Below are positions 56,115 to 64,000 of a stretch of DNA of 64,000 nt, in pieces (the stretch's first letter is position 1; each line of letters begins with the position of its first letter). Origin of the DNA: Rhodococcus zopfii NBRC 100606 = JCM 9919. GTDB taxonomy: Bacteria; Actinomycetota; Actinomycetes; Mycobacteriales; Mycobacteriaceae. A program made the translations under genes and the position numbers. The notes under the pieces are model-generated. The model ran no database searches. It was not told the origin of the DNA and saw nothing but the letters and a program-made list of their open reading frames with translations. The stretch is taken from contig NZ_BCXI01000007.1 of NCBI RefSeq assembly GCF_001895025.1, positions 1-64,000 on the forward strand, given 5' to 3'.

Positions 56115-56132
56115 ACCAAGCGATTGCTTGGT
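56115..56132. promoter_or_regulatory. Probable KstR2 operator 2
   Basis: ACCAAGC and GCTTGGT flank GATT in a perfect inverted repeat. The right half and core (ATTGCTTGGTA) are identical to the palindrome between fadD3 and fadE30, so one regulator likely binds both. Confidence 0.8.
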
Positions 56133-56210
56133 AAGCTAGCACACACCCGCCCCCGGGCACAGATCCGCGATCAGGCGACGGTGGATCGGAACTGCAGGAT
56201 GGATCGGGCC

Positions 56211-57893
56211 TCAGCGGCCGGGCTGGTCGTCCTCGGAGGGCCTGCGCCGCACGATCTTGCCGGTTGTATTGCGCGGCAGAAGATTCCGCGTCAGATTCCA
56301 GCGCGTGGGTACCTTGAAGTACGCGAGCCGATCGGCGAGATAGGCGGTGAGTTCCTCTTTCGTCGTCTCCGTCCCGGGGGCGAGAACCACGACCGCGCAC
56401 ACCTCCTCACCCCATTCGGGATGCGGAGTACCGCTGACCAGGCATTCGCGCACGGCCGGATGTCCATCGAGCACCCGTTCGACCTCCGACGGGTAGATGT
56501 CCTCACCGTTCTGCTGGATCATGTCGGCGCGCCGGCCCAGCAGACGCAGGCGGCCGTTCTCGATCACACCGAGGTCGCCGGTCCGCAGCCACCGATCCGG
56601 GGTGATCGCTGCCGCCGTCGCGGCCTCGTCGCCCCAGTAGCCGAGCATCACGAACGGGCTGCGCACGCACACCTCGCCGACGTGACCGTCCGGCAGCCAC
56701 CCGCCGCGCTCGTCCCGGATCTCCATGCTCACCGTGATGACCGGTGGACCCACCGTGCCCGGATACTGCTCGAGTTCCTGCGCGCTGGCCACCGCGATCG
56801 ACGTGCTGCACTCGGTCATGCTGTAACTGTCGACGACCGTGTATCGGCCGAACGGCAGCCGCTCCCGCAAACGCTGCTTGAACTCGGGGGACGTCGGTTC
56901 CGACGACAGGGTGAACCGGATCAGCGAACCCAGGTCGTATGCGTCCAGATCGGCGACCTCGAGCATCCGCGCCGCCATCGACGGCACCGCGTTCCAATGC
57001 GTGATCTGCTCGTTCTCGATGATCTCGAGGACGCGGCGCACGCCGAACCACCCCTGGTTCATCACGACGGTGCTGCCGGTTGCGAGCCGCGGGACGATCG
57101 TGTTGTGCAGGCTCGTGATGTGACACAGGGGAGAGGTCAGCAGATACCGCGCTTCCCAGGGGGCGTCCCGGTCGTACACCTCGCCGCTCCACGCCGCGCT
57201 GATCGAATCGGCGAAACGATGATAATCGGTGACCGCCAACAGGTTCCGTTGCGAATGCAGCGCACCCTTCGGGTCGCCACTCGTACCCGACGTATAGAGC
57301 AGAACCGCCGGATCGTCCTCGTCGACCCGCGGCGCCGGCGGCCGTGCCCCGGCGAACTCGGCGATGAGCCGGGGGAGATCGTCCTCGACGGTCAGCACGA
57401 CCGTGTCGGGTAGACCGAGACCGGCGACGGACTCGGCGCGCTGCTCGTCCGCGAACAGCACCCGCGGTGCGGAATTGCGGATGCCGAACTCGAGCTCGGG
57501 CTGCGCCCACCACGCGTTCAAGCCCACCGTGATCGCGCCGAGCGCCTGCGTCGCCCAGAACGCGGTGACCCATTCGGGCCGGTTCGCCGACAGGATCGCG
57601 ACACGGTCGCCGACGCCGACGCCGTACCGCTGCTGCAGTGCTGTCGCGAGCGCGTACGCCTCCCGGGCGTGCTCGGCGAACGAGATCCGGCGCGTCGCCG
57701 TGACGAGATACTCGCGGTCGCCCCACGCCTGTGAACGCTCCAGCAGATCCGCGACAGCGGTGTCACGGTTCCGCATGACGGGCATCTCGGCGCCGAGCAC
57801 GTCGCTCATCACGATCTCGAAGGTCCCGCCACGCCCGGTCAGGCGTGAGACCAGCTGCCCGAGGAAGAGCTGAGGATCGGGTGGCACGGTCAT
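56211..57893 (-). CDS. AMP-forming acyl-CoA synthetase
   Basis: 560 residues: [17 protein letters not shown] (about 225-241), [16 protein letters not shown] and C-terminal NTTGKIVRR with the catalytic Lys. The N-terminal 55 residues before the synthetase core are unusual for the family. ATG 57893 has GGGAGG six bases upstream. It is divergent from the FadD17-like gene. A steroid side-chain or bile-acid-like substrate is suggested only by the neighbours. Confidence 0.82.
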   Translation of the reverse strand: MTVPPDPQLFLGQLVSRLTGRGGTFEIVMSDVLGAEMPVMRNRDTAVADLLERSQAWGDREYLVTATRRISFAEHAREAYALATALQQRYGVGVGDRVAILSANRPEWVTAFWATQALGAITVGLNAWWAQPELEFGIRNSAPRVLFADEQRAESVAGLGLPDTVVLTVEDDLPRLIAEFAGARPPAPRVDEDDPAVLLYTSGTSGDPKGALHSQRNLLAVTDYHRFADSISAAWSGEVYDRDAPWEARYLLTSPLCHITSLHNTIVPRLATGSTVVMNQGWFGVRRVLEIIENEQITHWNAVPSMAARMLEVADLDAYDLGSLIRFTLSSEPTSPEFKQRLRERLPFGRYTVVDSYSMTECSTSIAVASAQELEQYPGTVGPPVITVSMEIRDERGGWLPDGHVGEVCVRSPFVMLGYWGDEAATAAAITPDRWLRTGDLGVIENGRLRLLGRRADMIQQNGEDIYPSEVERVLDGHPAVRECLVSGTPHPEWGEEVCAVVVLAPGTETTKEELTAYLADRLAYFKVPTRWNLTRNLLPRNTTGKIVRRRPSEDDQPGR

Positions 57894-57969
57894 TGCGAGC
57901 CTCCCTTCTCGACCGAACGTCCGGGCGAAGACTCTCACGCTCGACGCCCCGCCATCCGAACGTACCGGT

Positions 57970-58012
57970 GAGTGGGAACTGCGCAGATGCCCCGGGTGGC
58001 CGCTCCTAACGT
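57970..58012 (+). promoter_or_regulatory. Shared promoter layout A (FadD17-like gene)
   Basis: GAGTGGGAACTGCG is followed after exactly 23 bases by TAACGT (TAnnnT), a probable -10 box. The same layout with GAGTGGGACCTGCG and TACCGT occurs upstream of the second kshA (59752-59794). The upstream box would lie just upstream of -35, an activator position. Confidence 0.55.
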
Positions 58013-58062
58013 GCTTCACCGGACGCCCGCGCGGGGGCGTCCACAACGATTCGGAGGTGGCA

Positions 58063-59730
58063 GTGCAGACGTTCGCCGAGGTCGTGCGTGCCCGCAAGGG
58101 TGACGACAAGGTCGGAGTTCGGTTCGAGGATCAGCAGTGGACCTGGGACGAGGTGGTGCAGCACAGCGCGGATCGTGCCGCCGCGCTCGTCGCGGCCGTG
58201 CCGGCGCCGCACGACCGGCAGCGTCACGTCGGCATTCTGCTCGAGAACGTGCCGGACTTCGTGTTCTGGATCGGGGCCGGTGCCCTCGCGGGAGCCGTGG
58301 TCGTCGGGATCAACGCCAGCCGCAGCGGGCCCGAGATCGCCGACGACATCCGTCAGGCCGATGTGGACCTGCTCGTCACCGAATCGCGCCTGGCCCACCT
58401 CGTCGACGGCACCGGCCACGGGCTGTCCGCCGACCGCATCCTCGACATCGACGCACCCGGCTACGCGCGGTTCCTCGACCCGCACCGCGGGTCCGCGCTG
58501 CCCGACACGGTTCCCGCGGCCGACGACCTCGCGTTGTTGCTGTTCAGTTCCGGATCGACCGGCAGGCCGAAGGCCGTGATCGTCACCCAGGGCCGGCTCG
58601 GGCGGCTCGTCGACGTGCTCGTCGAACGCACCCACATGCGCCGTGACTCGGTCGCGTACCTGTGCATGCCGCTGTTCCACGGCAATGCCGTCATGCTCAA
58701 TCTCGGCACCGCGATGCGGGCCGGCGCGACCGTCGGCCTCATACGCAAGTTCTCGGCGAGCCGATTTTCCGAGGACATCCACCGCTTCGGTGCGACCTTC
58801 GTCAACTACGTCGGCCGCGCCCTGTCGTACGTGCTGAACCGGCCCGAGGATCCCCGCGACCGCACCGGCACCCTCGAGGTGGCGTTCGGCACCGAAGCGT
58901 CCGAAGTGGACGTCGCCCGGTTCTCCGAACGGTTCGGCTGCACCGTCATCGAAGGCTACGGCTCGAGCGAAGGCGTCCTGCGCATCAACCGCACCCCCGA
59001 CACCCCGACCGGGTCGCTCGGGATCGCCGCCGGCGGCACCGACGCGCGTGTCCTCGACGAGAACACCGGGCTCGAATGCCCCCGTGCCCGGTTCGACGAA
59101 ACGGGCAGGCTGCTGAATCCGGACGCGGTCGGGCAGATCGTCGCGATCGGCGCGGCCGCATCGTTCGAGGGCTACTACAACAACCCCGGCGCGGTCGCGG
59201 ACCGGATCCGCGGCGACGACTTCTGGACCGGCGACCTCGGCTACCGCGACTCCGACGGCTACTTCTACTTCGCGGGACGGGCCTCGGACTGGCTGCGGGT
59301 GGACAGCGAGAACTTCGCGGCGGCGCCCGTCGAGCGGATCCTGCAGCGCCTCCCCGGTGTGCTGTCGGCACCGGTGTTCCCGGTGCCGGATCCGACCACC
59401 GGCGACCAGGTGATGTGCGCCGTCGAACTGGACGCCGGTGCCGTGTTCGACCCCGCCGTGTTCGGGCACGAACTGGCCGCCCAACCGGACATGGGCGACA
59501 AGTGGTGGCCGCGGTTCGTGCGGGTCACCGACCGGCTTCCGCTGACCGGCAGCAACAAGATCGACAAGGCGCCGTTGCGGGCCGTCGCGTGGTACACCGA
59601 CGACCCCGTCTACGTGCGCGTCGGGCGCACAGCCGACTACGTTGCGCTCGACGAGGGGGCCCGCGCCGGCATCGAACGCGACTTCGCGGTGAACGGTCGC
59701 GCGGCGTTGCTCCCGGCGCCGGTGGCCTGA
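58063..59730 (+). CDS. FadD17-like acyl-CoA synthetase
   Basis: 555 residues: [16 protein letters not shown] (about 164-179), [29 protein letters not shown] and a C-terminal NKIDKAPLR lysine. It is like Rv3506 (FadD17), a steroid side-chain CoA synthetase of M. tuberculosis, in [17 protein letters not shown] and [15 protein letters not shown]. The GTG at 58063 has GGAGG five bases upstream and is preferred over the GTG at 58057. Located before a second kshA, it probably activates a steroid acid. Confidence 0.83.
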   Translation: MQTFAEVVRARKGDDKVGVRFEDQQWTWDEVVQHSADRAAALVAAVPAPHDRQRHVGILLENVPDFVFWIGAGALAGAVVVGINASRSGPEIADDIRQADVDLLVTESRLAHLVDGTGHGLSADRILDIDAPGYARFLDPHRGSALPDTVPAADDLALLLFSSGSTGRPKAVIVTQGRLGRLVDVLVERTHMRRDSVAYLCMPLFHGNAVMLNLGTAMRAGATVGLIRKFSASRFSEDIHRFGATFVNYVGRALSYVLNRPEDPRDRTGTLEVAFGTEASEVDVARFSERFGCTVIEGYGSSEGVLRINRTPDTPTGSLGIAAGGTDARVLDENTGLECPRARFDETGRLLNPDAVGQIVAIGAAASFEGYYNNPGAVADRIRGDDFWTGDLGYRDSDGYFYFAGRASDWLRVDSENFAAAPVERILQRLPGVLSAPVFPVPDPTTGDQVMCAVELDAGAVFDPAVFGHELAAQPDMGDKWWPRFVRVTDRLPLTGSNKIDKAPLRAVAWYTDDPVYVRVGRTADYVALDEGARAGIERDFAVNGRAALLPAPVA

Positions 59731-59742
59731 GCTCCGGTCCGG

Positions 59743-59761
59743 GGTCCCACCGAGTGGGACC
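59743..59761. repeat. Perfect short palindrome GGTCCCAC-CGA-GTGGGACC
   Basis: 8-bp arms around 3 bases, 13 nt after the FadD17-like stop. Its right arm is part of the GAGTGGGA element of the kshA2 promoter; it may be an operator or a small terminator. Confidence 0.5.
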
Positions 59762-59794
59762 TGCGATTCGGCCGTCTCCGGGCTCACCTACCGT
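59752..59794 (+). promoter_or_regulatory. Shared promoter layout B (second kshA)
   Basis: GAGTGGGACCTGCG, 23 bases, then TACCGT. 13 of the 14 upstream-box bases and 5 of 6 of the -10 box match layout A at 57970-58012. Confidence 0.55.
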
Positions 59795-59870
59795 GAGGGC
59801 GATAGAAGCGCGAAAATTCTAGTAGCACTTTCGATTCCACCGACCACCACTGCAGAGAGGACGGCCAGCC

Positions 59871-61046
59871 GTGAGCTTGGAAACCTCCGGTACTTCCGAC
59901 ATCCGCGAGATCGTCACCGGTACTGCCCCCGCCCGCTTCGCCCGCGGCTGGCACTGCCTCGGGCTGGCGGAGAGCTTCCGGGACGGGAAGCCGCACTCCG
60001 TCGAGGCGTTCGGCACCAAGCTCGTCGTGTGGGCCGACGCCGCCGGGCAACTCGCGATCCTCGACGGGTACTGCCGGCACATGGGCGGCGACCTCAGCCA
60101 GGGCACGGTCAAGGGCGACGACATCGCCTGCCCGTTCCACGACTGGCGGTGGGGCGGCAAGGGCAAGTGCACGAACATCCCCTACGCCCGCCGGGTCCCG
60201 CCGCTCGCGAAGACGCGGGCGTGGCAAACCCTCGACCAGGACGGCCTCCTGTTCGTCTGGCACGATCCGGAAGGCGACCCGCCCCCGCCGGACGTCGCGA
60301 TCCCCCGTATCGAGGGCGCGCTGTCCGACGAATGGACCGAGTGGGTCTGGTACACCACCGCGGTCGACACCAACTGCCGCGAGATCATCGACAACATCGT
60401 CGACATGGCGCACTTCTTCTACGTGCACTACTCGTTCCCGACGTACTTCAAGAACGTGTTCGAAGGCCACGTCGCGACGCAGGTCATGCACGGTCAAGCC
60501 CGCGACGACATGCGCCCGAACACCCCGGGCCAGCCGAAACTTCTCGGCAACGAGTCCACCGCGTCGTACTTCGGTCCGTCGTTCATGATCGACGACCTGA
60601 AGTACCGGTACGAGGGTTACGACGTCGAGTCGGTGCTGCTCAACTGCCACTATCCGGTGTCCGCCGACAAGTTCGTGCTCATGTACGGCATGATCGTCAA
60701 GAAGTCGCCGCAGCTGCCCGCCGAGGTCGCTCTCGAAACCGCGAAGAAGTTCGGTGATTTCATCGCCCGCGGCTTCGAACAGGACATCGAGATCTGGAAG
60801 AACAAGACCCGGATCGAAAACCCGCTGCTGTGCGAGGAGGACGGCCCGGTCTACCAGCTGCGCCGCTGGTACGAGCAGTTCTACGTCGATGCCGCGGACG
60901 TCGCCCCGGAGATGACCGACCGGTTCGAGTTCGAGATGGACACCACGCGCCCGGTCGCGGCGTGGATGAAGGAAGTCGAGGCGAACGTTGCCGCCCGGGC
61001 GGCGCGCGCGACAGGGGCGGACACGGATGCAGCCCCTGCGGTGTAG
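59871..61046 (+). CDS. kshA2: Second KshA-type Rieske oxygenase
   Basis: 391 residues, with Rieske ligands C68-R-H70 and C87-P-F-H90 and iron ligands in DNIVDMAHFFYVHY (H181, H186). It is a clear paralogue of 26849-27994, sharing long blocks such as WKNKTRIENPLLCEEDGPVYQLRRWYEQFYVDAA (in parts), but carries a longer N-terminus and differs most at residues 190-250, the part facing the steroid. Rhodococci have several KshA paralogues with different steroid preference. It lacks a KstR box and uses promoter layout B. The small Cys gene overlaps its end by 20 nt. Confidence 0.9.
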   Translation: MSLETSGTSDIREIVTGTAPARFARGWHCLGLAESFRDGKPHSVEAFGTKLVVWADAAGQLAILDGYCRHMGGDLSQGTVKGDDIACPFHDWRWGGKGKCTNIPYARRVPPLAKTRAWQTLDQDGLLFVWHDPEGDPPPPDVAIPRIEGALSDEWTEWVWYTTAVDTNCREIIDNIVDMAHFFYVHYSFPTYFKNVFEGHVATQVMHGQARDDMRPNTPGQPKLLGNESTASYFGPSFMIDDLKYRYEGYDVESVLLNCHYPVSADKFVLMYGMIVKKSPQLPAEVALETAKKFGDFIARGFEQDIEIWKNKTRIENPLLCEEDGPVYQLRRWYEQFYVDAADVAPEMTDRFEFEMDTTRPVAAWMKEVEANVAARAARATGADTDAAPAV

Positions 61047-61284
61047 TGAATGCCGGGCTCAGGTGCTGGTGCGGAAGAACAGCTGGGAGCACACCGAGGT
61101 CCAGTGGAATGCGCAGGCGCGGAGCCTCTGCCATGAGTTCGGCAGCGCGTCCGCGTCGGGGCGGCGACCGGGCGCTCCGGTGCTCAGCTGTTCGGCGATG
61201 GAAGCGGACCTCACCCGCGCCGCAGCCGAGGGGCTGATCGACGTCCTCGACGACGCACCCATCCCCGGCCCGATCCTCCAGTAG
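61027..61284 (+). CDS. Small cysteine protein paired with KshA (copy 2)
   Basis: 85 residues, homologous to the 26508-26846 protein: C6-x2-C9-x25-C35-x19-C55 with the same VLVRKNS and VQW residues in the loop. ATG 61027 lies inside the end of kshA2 (20-nt overlap), so it is translated together with the oxygenase. The third Cys of the copy-1 CxxCxxC motif is Gln12 here. No known family. Confidence 0.72.
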   Translation: MQPLRCSECRAQVLVRKNSWEHTEVQWNAQARSLCHEFGSASASGRRPGAPVLSCSAMEADLTRAAAEGLIDVLDDAPIPGPILQ

Positions 61285-61335
61285 CCCAGTCCGATTCGCG
61301 GCGAATCGCGGACCGGCAGTATTCGAAGGACAGTG

Positions 61336-62139
61336 ATGACCGAACCCCTGCAGATAGACAGTGCCCGTTACGGCAAGTGGGCGGTGATCGCCGGCGGCTC
61401 CGAGGGAGTCGGTGCAGCCTTCGCCGACGAACTCGGTCGCGCCGGATTCGACCTTCTGCTGATCGCCCGCAAGCCGGGGCCGCTCGAGGACACCGCTGCC
61501 GCGGTGCGCAGGCACGGCGTCGAGGTACGCACTCTCGCACTGGATCTGCTCGACGACGATGCCGTCGAGCAGATCCGGACGGCCACTGCGGACCTCGAGG
61601 TGGGACTGTTCATCTTCAACGCCGGAGCCAACAGCTACGGCCACGAATTCGTCACCGGCGACCTCGACGGTTTCCGCGGCGTCATCGACCTGAACGTGCA
61701 CCGGCAGGTCGAACTCGCGCACCTGTTCGGGGCGCGGATGAAGGACATGGGCCGGGGCGGGATCATGCTGCTCGGATCCCTCGCCGGCTACATGGGTTCG
61801 GAGCATCAGAGCATCTACGCGGCGTCGAAGGCGTTCAGCCGCGTGTTCGCGGAGAGCCTGTGGCTCGAGCTCGCCCCGTACGGCGTGGATGTCCTCGAAC
61901 TGATCCTCGGCGTCACCCGCACCCCCGCGATGCAGCGCGCCGGACTGAACTTCGACGTGCCGGGCATGCTCGTGTCCGAGCCGGAGGACGTCGCCCGCGA
62001 AGGTCTCGCGCACCTGGCCGACGGCCCGGTCCGGGTTGCGGGCGGCAACTACAAGGCCGCGATCAAGCGCAGCGGCTTCCCTCGCGACGCCATGGTCCGC
62101 GGTGCGGCCGAGGCGATGCGCGCACTGCTCAACCGCTGA
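61336..62139 (+). CDS. SDR family oxidoreductase
   Basis: 267 residues with the GGSEGVGAAFADEL cofactor motif (about residues 21-34), FNAGANSYG and a YAASKAF catalytic pair. ATG 61336 has GAAGGA five bases upstream; the GTG at 61333 is less well placed. It follows the small Cys gene by 51 nt on the same strand, so it may be in the kshA2 unit. Substrate unknown. Confidence 0.82.
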   Translation: MTEPLQIDSARYGKWAVIAGGSEGVGAAFADELGRAGFDLLLIARKPGPLEDTAAAVRRHGVEVRTLALDLLDDDAVEQIRTATADLEVGLFIFNAGANSYGHEFVTGDLDGFRGVIDLNVHRQVELAHLFGARMKDMGRGGIMLLGSLAGYMGSEHQSIYAASKAFSRVFAESLWLELAPYGVDVLELILGVTRTPAMQRAGLNFDVPGMLVSEPEDVAREGLAHLADGPVRVAGGNYKAAIKRSGFPRDAMVRGAAEAMRALLNR

Positions 62140-62144
62140 CCCCC

Positions 62145-62186
62145 CGTGCGCGTTTTCGGTAGTTCCCGCTACCGGAAGCGCGCACG
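62145..62186. repeat. Stem-loop repeat, family B, copy 1
   Basis: CGTGCGCGTTTTCGGTAG pairs with CTACCGGAAGCGCGCACG (16 of 18 positions, remainder wobble) around TTCCCG, six bases after the SDR stop. It shares GTGCG, TTT and GGTAGTTCC with copy 2. Confidence 0.75.
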
Positions 62187-62197
62187 AGGAGTGTTAT

Positions 62198-62236
62198 GGA
62201 AGACGTCCACGACATATGTTGGGCGTCTTCCTTTTT
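62198..62236 (+). terminator. Intrinsic terminator of the SDR/kshA2 unit
   Basis: GGAAGACG and CGTCTTCC stems (with further pairing) enclose about 15 bases and are followed directly by TTTTT, the clearest intrinsic terminator in the window. Confidence 0.75.
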
Positions 62237-62435
62237 GGTCCCTGCTTCCCCCGCGCTCATCAAGGATTTCGGCAGCGACGCCACGACGGGCGCGTATCGC
62301 CGAAGCCCGTGCGGGTGGCGGAGGCTGCCACGGCAAGCCGTGGCCGCAGCGTCCGGTCGTCCGTGAGCCGGAGTCGGACGACTACGTTCGACCGGCGTCC
62401 CACCTGACGTCCGCGCTGGACCATCGTCGCCGATG

Positions 62436-62483
62436 ACCCGTGCGTGGTTTTGGTAGTTCCAACTACCGAAACCACGCACGGGT
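62436..62483. repeat. Stem-loop repeat, family B, copy 2
   Basis: Two 23-nt arms pair at 22 of 23 positions (plus one wobble) around CC, eight bases past the stop of the OYE-family gene on the minus strand. It is related to copy 1 at 62145-62186. Confidence 0.8.
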
Positions 62484-62490
62484 CCGGGGG

Positions 62491-63636
62491 TCACGTCAGG
62501 GTGCGCGCGTGCACGCCCTGATCGAATTCGGGGAGTGGACCACCGGCACGCAGGGTCGCGGCGAGGTGCGGATCGGCCAGATGCAGGCGGCCGATCGCGG
62601 CGAGATCGAACTCGCCTGCGGCGAGCCGGCGCTCGAGTTCGGGAATGTTGTCGCGGGACGGGGCGGCCGCGCCGAGACGGGTTTCCCGCAACGTGGTCGC
62701 GATACCGACGCTGCCGACGGCCATCGACATCGCGCCGGTGAGTTTCTTCGCCCACCCGGCGAGCGACAGGTCGCTGCCCTCGAAGGCGGGGTCGTCGAAG
62801 CGGCGGATGCTCGCGTCGAAGACATCGACGCCCGCGGCGGCGAGCGCGCCGAGGATCGTGCCCAGCTCCTCCGGTGTTTCCGCGATCCGCGCGGTGTAGT
62901 CCTGCTGCTTGTGCTGCGAGAACCGGAAGAAGACGGGTGTGTCCTCGCCGATCTCGGCCCGGATCGCCGCGACCACCGCGGCCGGGAAGCGGGTGCGTCG
63001 CCCTAGGTCGCCGCCCCAGTCGTCGTCGCGGCGGTTGGTGCTCGCCCACAGGAACGCGTCGAGCAGGTAGCCGTGACCGCCGTGCAGTGCGATCCCGTCG
63101 AACCCGACGTCCAGCGCGGCGCGCGCCGCGCGCGTGTACGCGGAGATCACGTCGGCGATGTCGTCGGCGGTCATCGGCCGGCACGGCCGCGACGCCTGCG
63201 TGACGTACTCGTCCGGGTACGTCGTGACGCCGGGCTCCCCCCACAGGCCCGAGGGCCGCATCGGCGTCAGGTCCGGATCGACTGTGCGGGTCATCGCGCC
63301 CCACAGCGGCCCGACGTGCCACAGCTGCGGGATGATCCGGCCGCCTTCGGCGTGGACGGCGTCGACGACGCGCCGCCAGCCGTCGAGGGCGTCGTCGCCG
63401 TGCATTCGCGGGACCCGCGGATTGTCGACGGCGGTCGGATGGTCGATCGCGACTCCCTCGGTGACGATCAGGCCCGTGCCGCCGCCGGCACGGCGCCGGT
63501 AGTACTCGGCGACGTCGCGTCCCGGCACGCCGCCGGGGGAGTGCGACCGGGTCATCGGCGACATCACGATGCGGTTGGGCAGCTCGAGCGAACGCACCGC
63601 GAGAGGGCGGAAGAGCGGGGACAGGGTACTCGTCAT
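62491..63636 (-). CDS. Old-yellow-enzyme family NADH:flavin oxidoreductase
   Basis: 381 residues, FMN TIM barrel of the OYE family: LPNRIVMSPMTRSHSPGGVPG near the start, WHVGPLWG, HGGHGYLLDAFLWASTNRRDDDWGG with the paired catalytic His residues and IGRLHLADP. ATG 63636 chosen. Such enzymes reduce activated C=C bonds of enones, which would suit a 3-ketosteroid or its fragments. It follows the luciferase-like gene by 4 nt on the same strand. Confidence 0.87.
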   Translation of the reverse strand: MTSTLSPLFRPLAVRSLELPNRIVMSPMTRSHSPGGVPGRDVAEYYRRRAGGGTGLIVTEGVAIDHPTAVDNPRVPRMHGDDALDGWRRVVDAVHAEGGRIIPQLWHVGPLWGAMTRTVDPDLTPMRPSGLWGEPGVTTYPDEYVTQASRPCRPMTADDIADVISAYTRAARAALDVGFDGIALHGGHGYLLDAFLWASTNRRDDDWGGDLGRRTRFPAAVVAAIRAEIGEDTPVFFRFSQHKQQDYTARIAETPEELGTILGALAAAGVDVFDASIRRFDDPAFEGSDLSLAGWAKKLTGAMSMAVGSVGIATTLRETRLGAAAPSRDNIPELERRLAAGEFDLAAIGRLHLADPHLAATLRAGGPLPEFDQGVHARTLT

Positions 63637-63640
63637 GCGC

Positions 63641-64000
63641 TTATCGGGAACTTTCGTCGATACCGGACGGGGTTTCGGGAGAGGCGGATTCGAACGTGAC
63701 ACCGGCTTCGCCGGCGAACTCGTGCAGCGCCGCGAGCTGATCGCAGTAGTGGTCCGCGTCGGTGGAGACGAACGTCGCGCTCACGACGGTGGCGCCGACC
63801 GCGCAGCGACGTTCGAGGGCGCGCAGGGTGGCGTCGCGGTCACCGAGCGGATCGAGTGGGCGACCGCTGTCGAGGACGACCTCGAATCCGGCCGGCAGAT
63901 CCGCCTTGCGGAGCATCTCGTCGATCTGCTGCACGGTGAGGCCGAACGGCAGCCAGCCGTCGCCGAGCGTGACCGCGCGCCGCAGCGACCGGGTGGTGCG
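63641..64000 (-). CDS. Luciferase-like (LLM) flavin/F420 oxidoreductase, C-terminal part
   Basis: Only the C-terminal 119 residues are inside the window; the frame is open to its right edge. RRAVTLGDGWLPFGLTVQQIDEM is the conserved C-terminal block of LLM-class oxidoreductases (the GDGWLPF region). It lies 4 nt before the OYE-family gene, so the two are likely co-transcribed. Confidence 0.75.
   Translation of the reverse strand, partial: RTTRSLRRAVTLGDGWLPFGLTVQQIDEMLRKADLPAGFEVVLDSGRPLDPLGDRDATLRALERRCAVGATVVSATFVSTDADHYCDQLAALHEFAGEAGVTFESASPETPSGIDESSR

Larger units (their letters stand above)
62140..62490. other. 351-nt intergenic region holding two related stem-loops and a terminator
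   Basis: The region lies between converging genes. It contains hairpins 62145-62186 and 62436-62483 (same repeat family), the terminator 62198-62236 and a GCCACGG/CCGTGGC hairpin near 62325-62345. The short open frames here give no recognisable protein. Confidence 0.7.

Noticed and set aside
62260-62475. A 71-residue open frame in the 62.1-62.5 kb gap
   Set aside because: It runs through the family-B stem-loop and has no ribosome site, domain or coding-like composition.

Overview
The window comes from a high-GC, mycolic-acid-type actinobacterium, most likely Rhodococcus and possibly Gordonia or Nocardia. The evidence is uniformly GC-rich coding with GTG/ATG starts, 4-nt ATGA/GTGA gene overlaps, leaderless-looking promoters, KstR and KstR2 style operators, and gene orders that match the cholesterol catabolic regions of Mycobacterium tuberculosis and Rhodococcus jostii. 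No rRNA, tRNA, CRISPR array, phage or insertion sequence was seen.

Layout. (1) 1-4.5 kb: the end of the igr-type side-chain operon fadE28-fadE29-chsH2-chsH1-ltp2, which removes the last propionyl unit of the cholesterol side chain, then a mycofactocin-type SDR. (2) 5.5-21.8 kb: a mixed non-steroid block. It holds a DUF2252 protein, small SHOCT/PLDc_N/DUF6325/DUF7144 envelope or stress proteins, a membrane protein with a diacylglycerol-kinase-like protein, a DHA2 drug exporter, an SDR, a DrrAB-type ABC exporter, a TIGR02611 membrane protein, an unusual adenylation-PCP-acyltransferase protein with an IdeR-like iron box on its promoter, a VOC protein and a secreted alpha/beta hydrolase. (3) 21.9-31.7 kb: the ring A/B core. 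The leftward operon kstD-hsd4B-choII (exported class II cholesterol oxidase), the leftward pair kshA plus a small Cys protein, and the rightward operon hsaA-hsaD-hsaC-hsaB are all led by KstR boxes. (4) 31.9-36.9 kb: a serine hydrolase, an AraC regulator, an acetoacetate-decarboxylase-like protein with a KstR-like box, an aldo/keto reductase, and an AHSA1-ArsR pair with two twin operators. (5) 37.1-46.6 kb: the KstR2-type HIP (ring C/D) locus. fadD3-crotonase-fadE31-fadE32-fadE33 runs leftward, and fadE30-ipdF-kstR2-fadA6 runs rightward from a shared palindrome. (6) 46.6-52.5 kb: a small secreted protein, DUF2277, a stand-alone P450 resembling the P450-BM3 heme domain with a divergent TetR regulator, a secreted CocE/S15 hydrolase and an SDR. 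(7) 52.6-56.1 kb: echA20-ipdA-ipdB-ipdC with a second KstR2-type palindrome. (8) 56.2-64 kb: a second steroid-like module: two acyl-CoA synthetases, a second KshA with its own copy of the small Cys protein, an SDR, an old-yellow-enzyme family reductase and a partial luciferase-like monooxygenase.

Together the genes cover side-chain end game (igr operon), A-ring oxidation (ChoII, KstD), 9-alpha-hydroxylation and B-ring opening (KshA), A-ring hydroxylation, meta-cleavage and hydrolysis (HsaABCD), and C/D-ring (HIP) breakdown (FadD3, IpdF, FadE30-33, EchA20, IpdABC, FadA6). KstR itself, KshB, HsaEFG, CYP125 and 3-beta-HSD are not in the window.

The observations I consider most worth following are: a small four-cysteine protein that sits directly beside each of the two KshA genes; the adenylation-PCP-membrane acyltransferase protein with its iron-box-like promoter; a crotonase in the HIP operon that lacks both hydratase glutamates; a shared promoter architecture in the second module; and two families of stem-loop repeats that sit at convergent gene ends.
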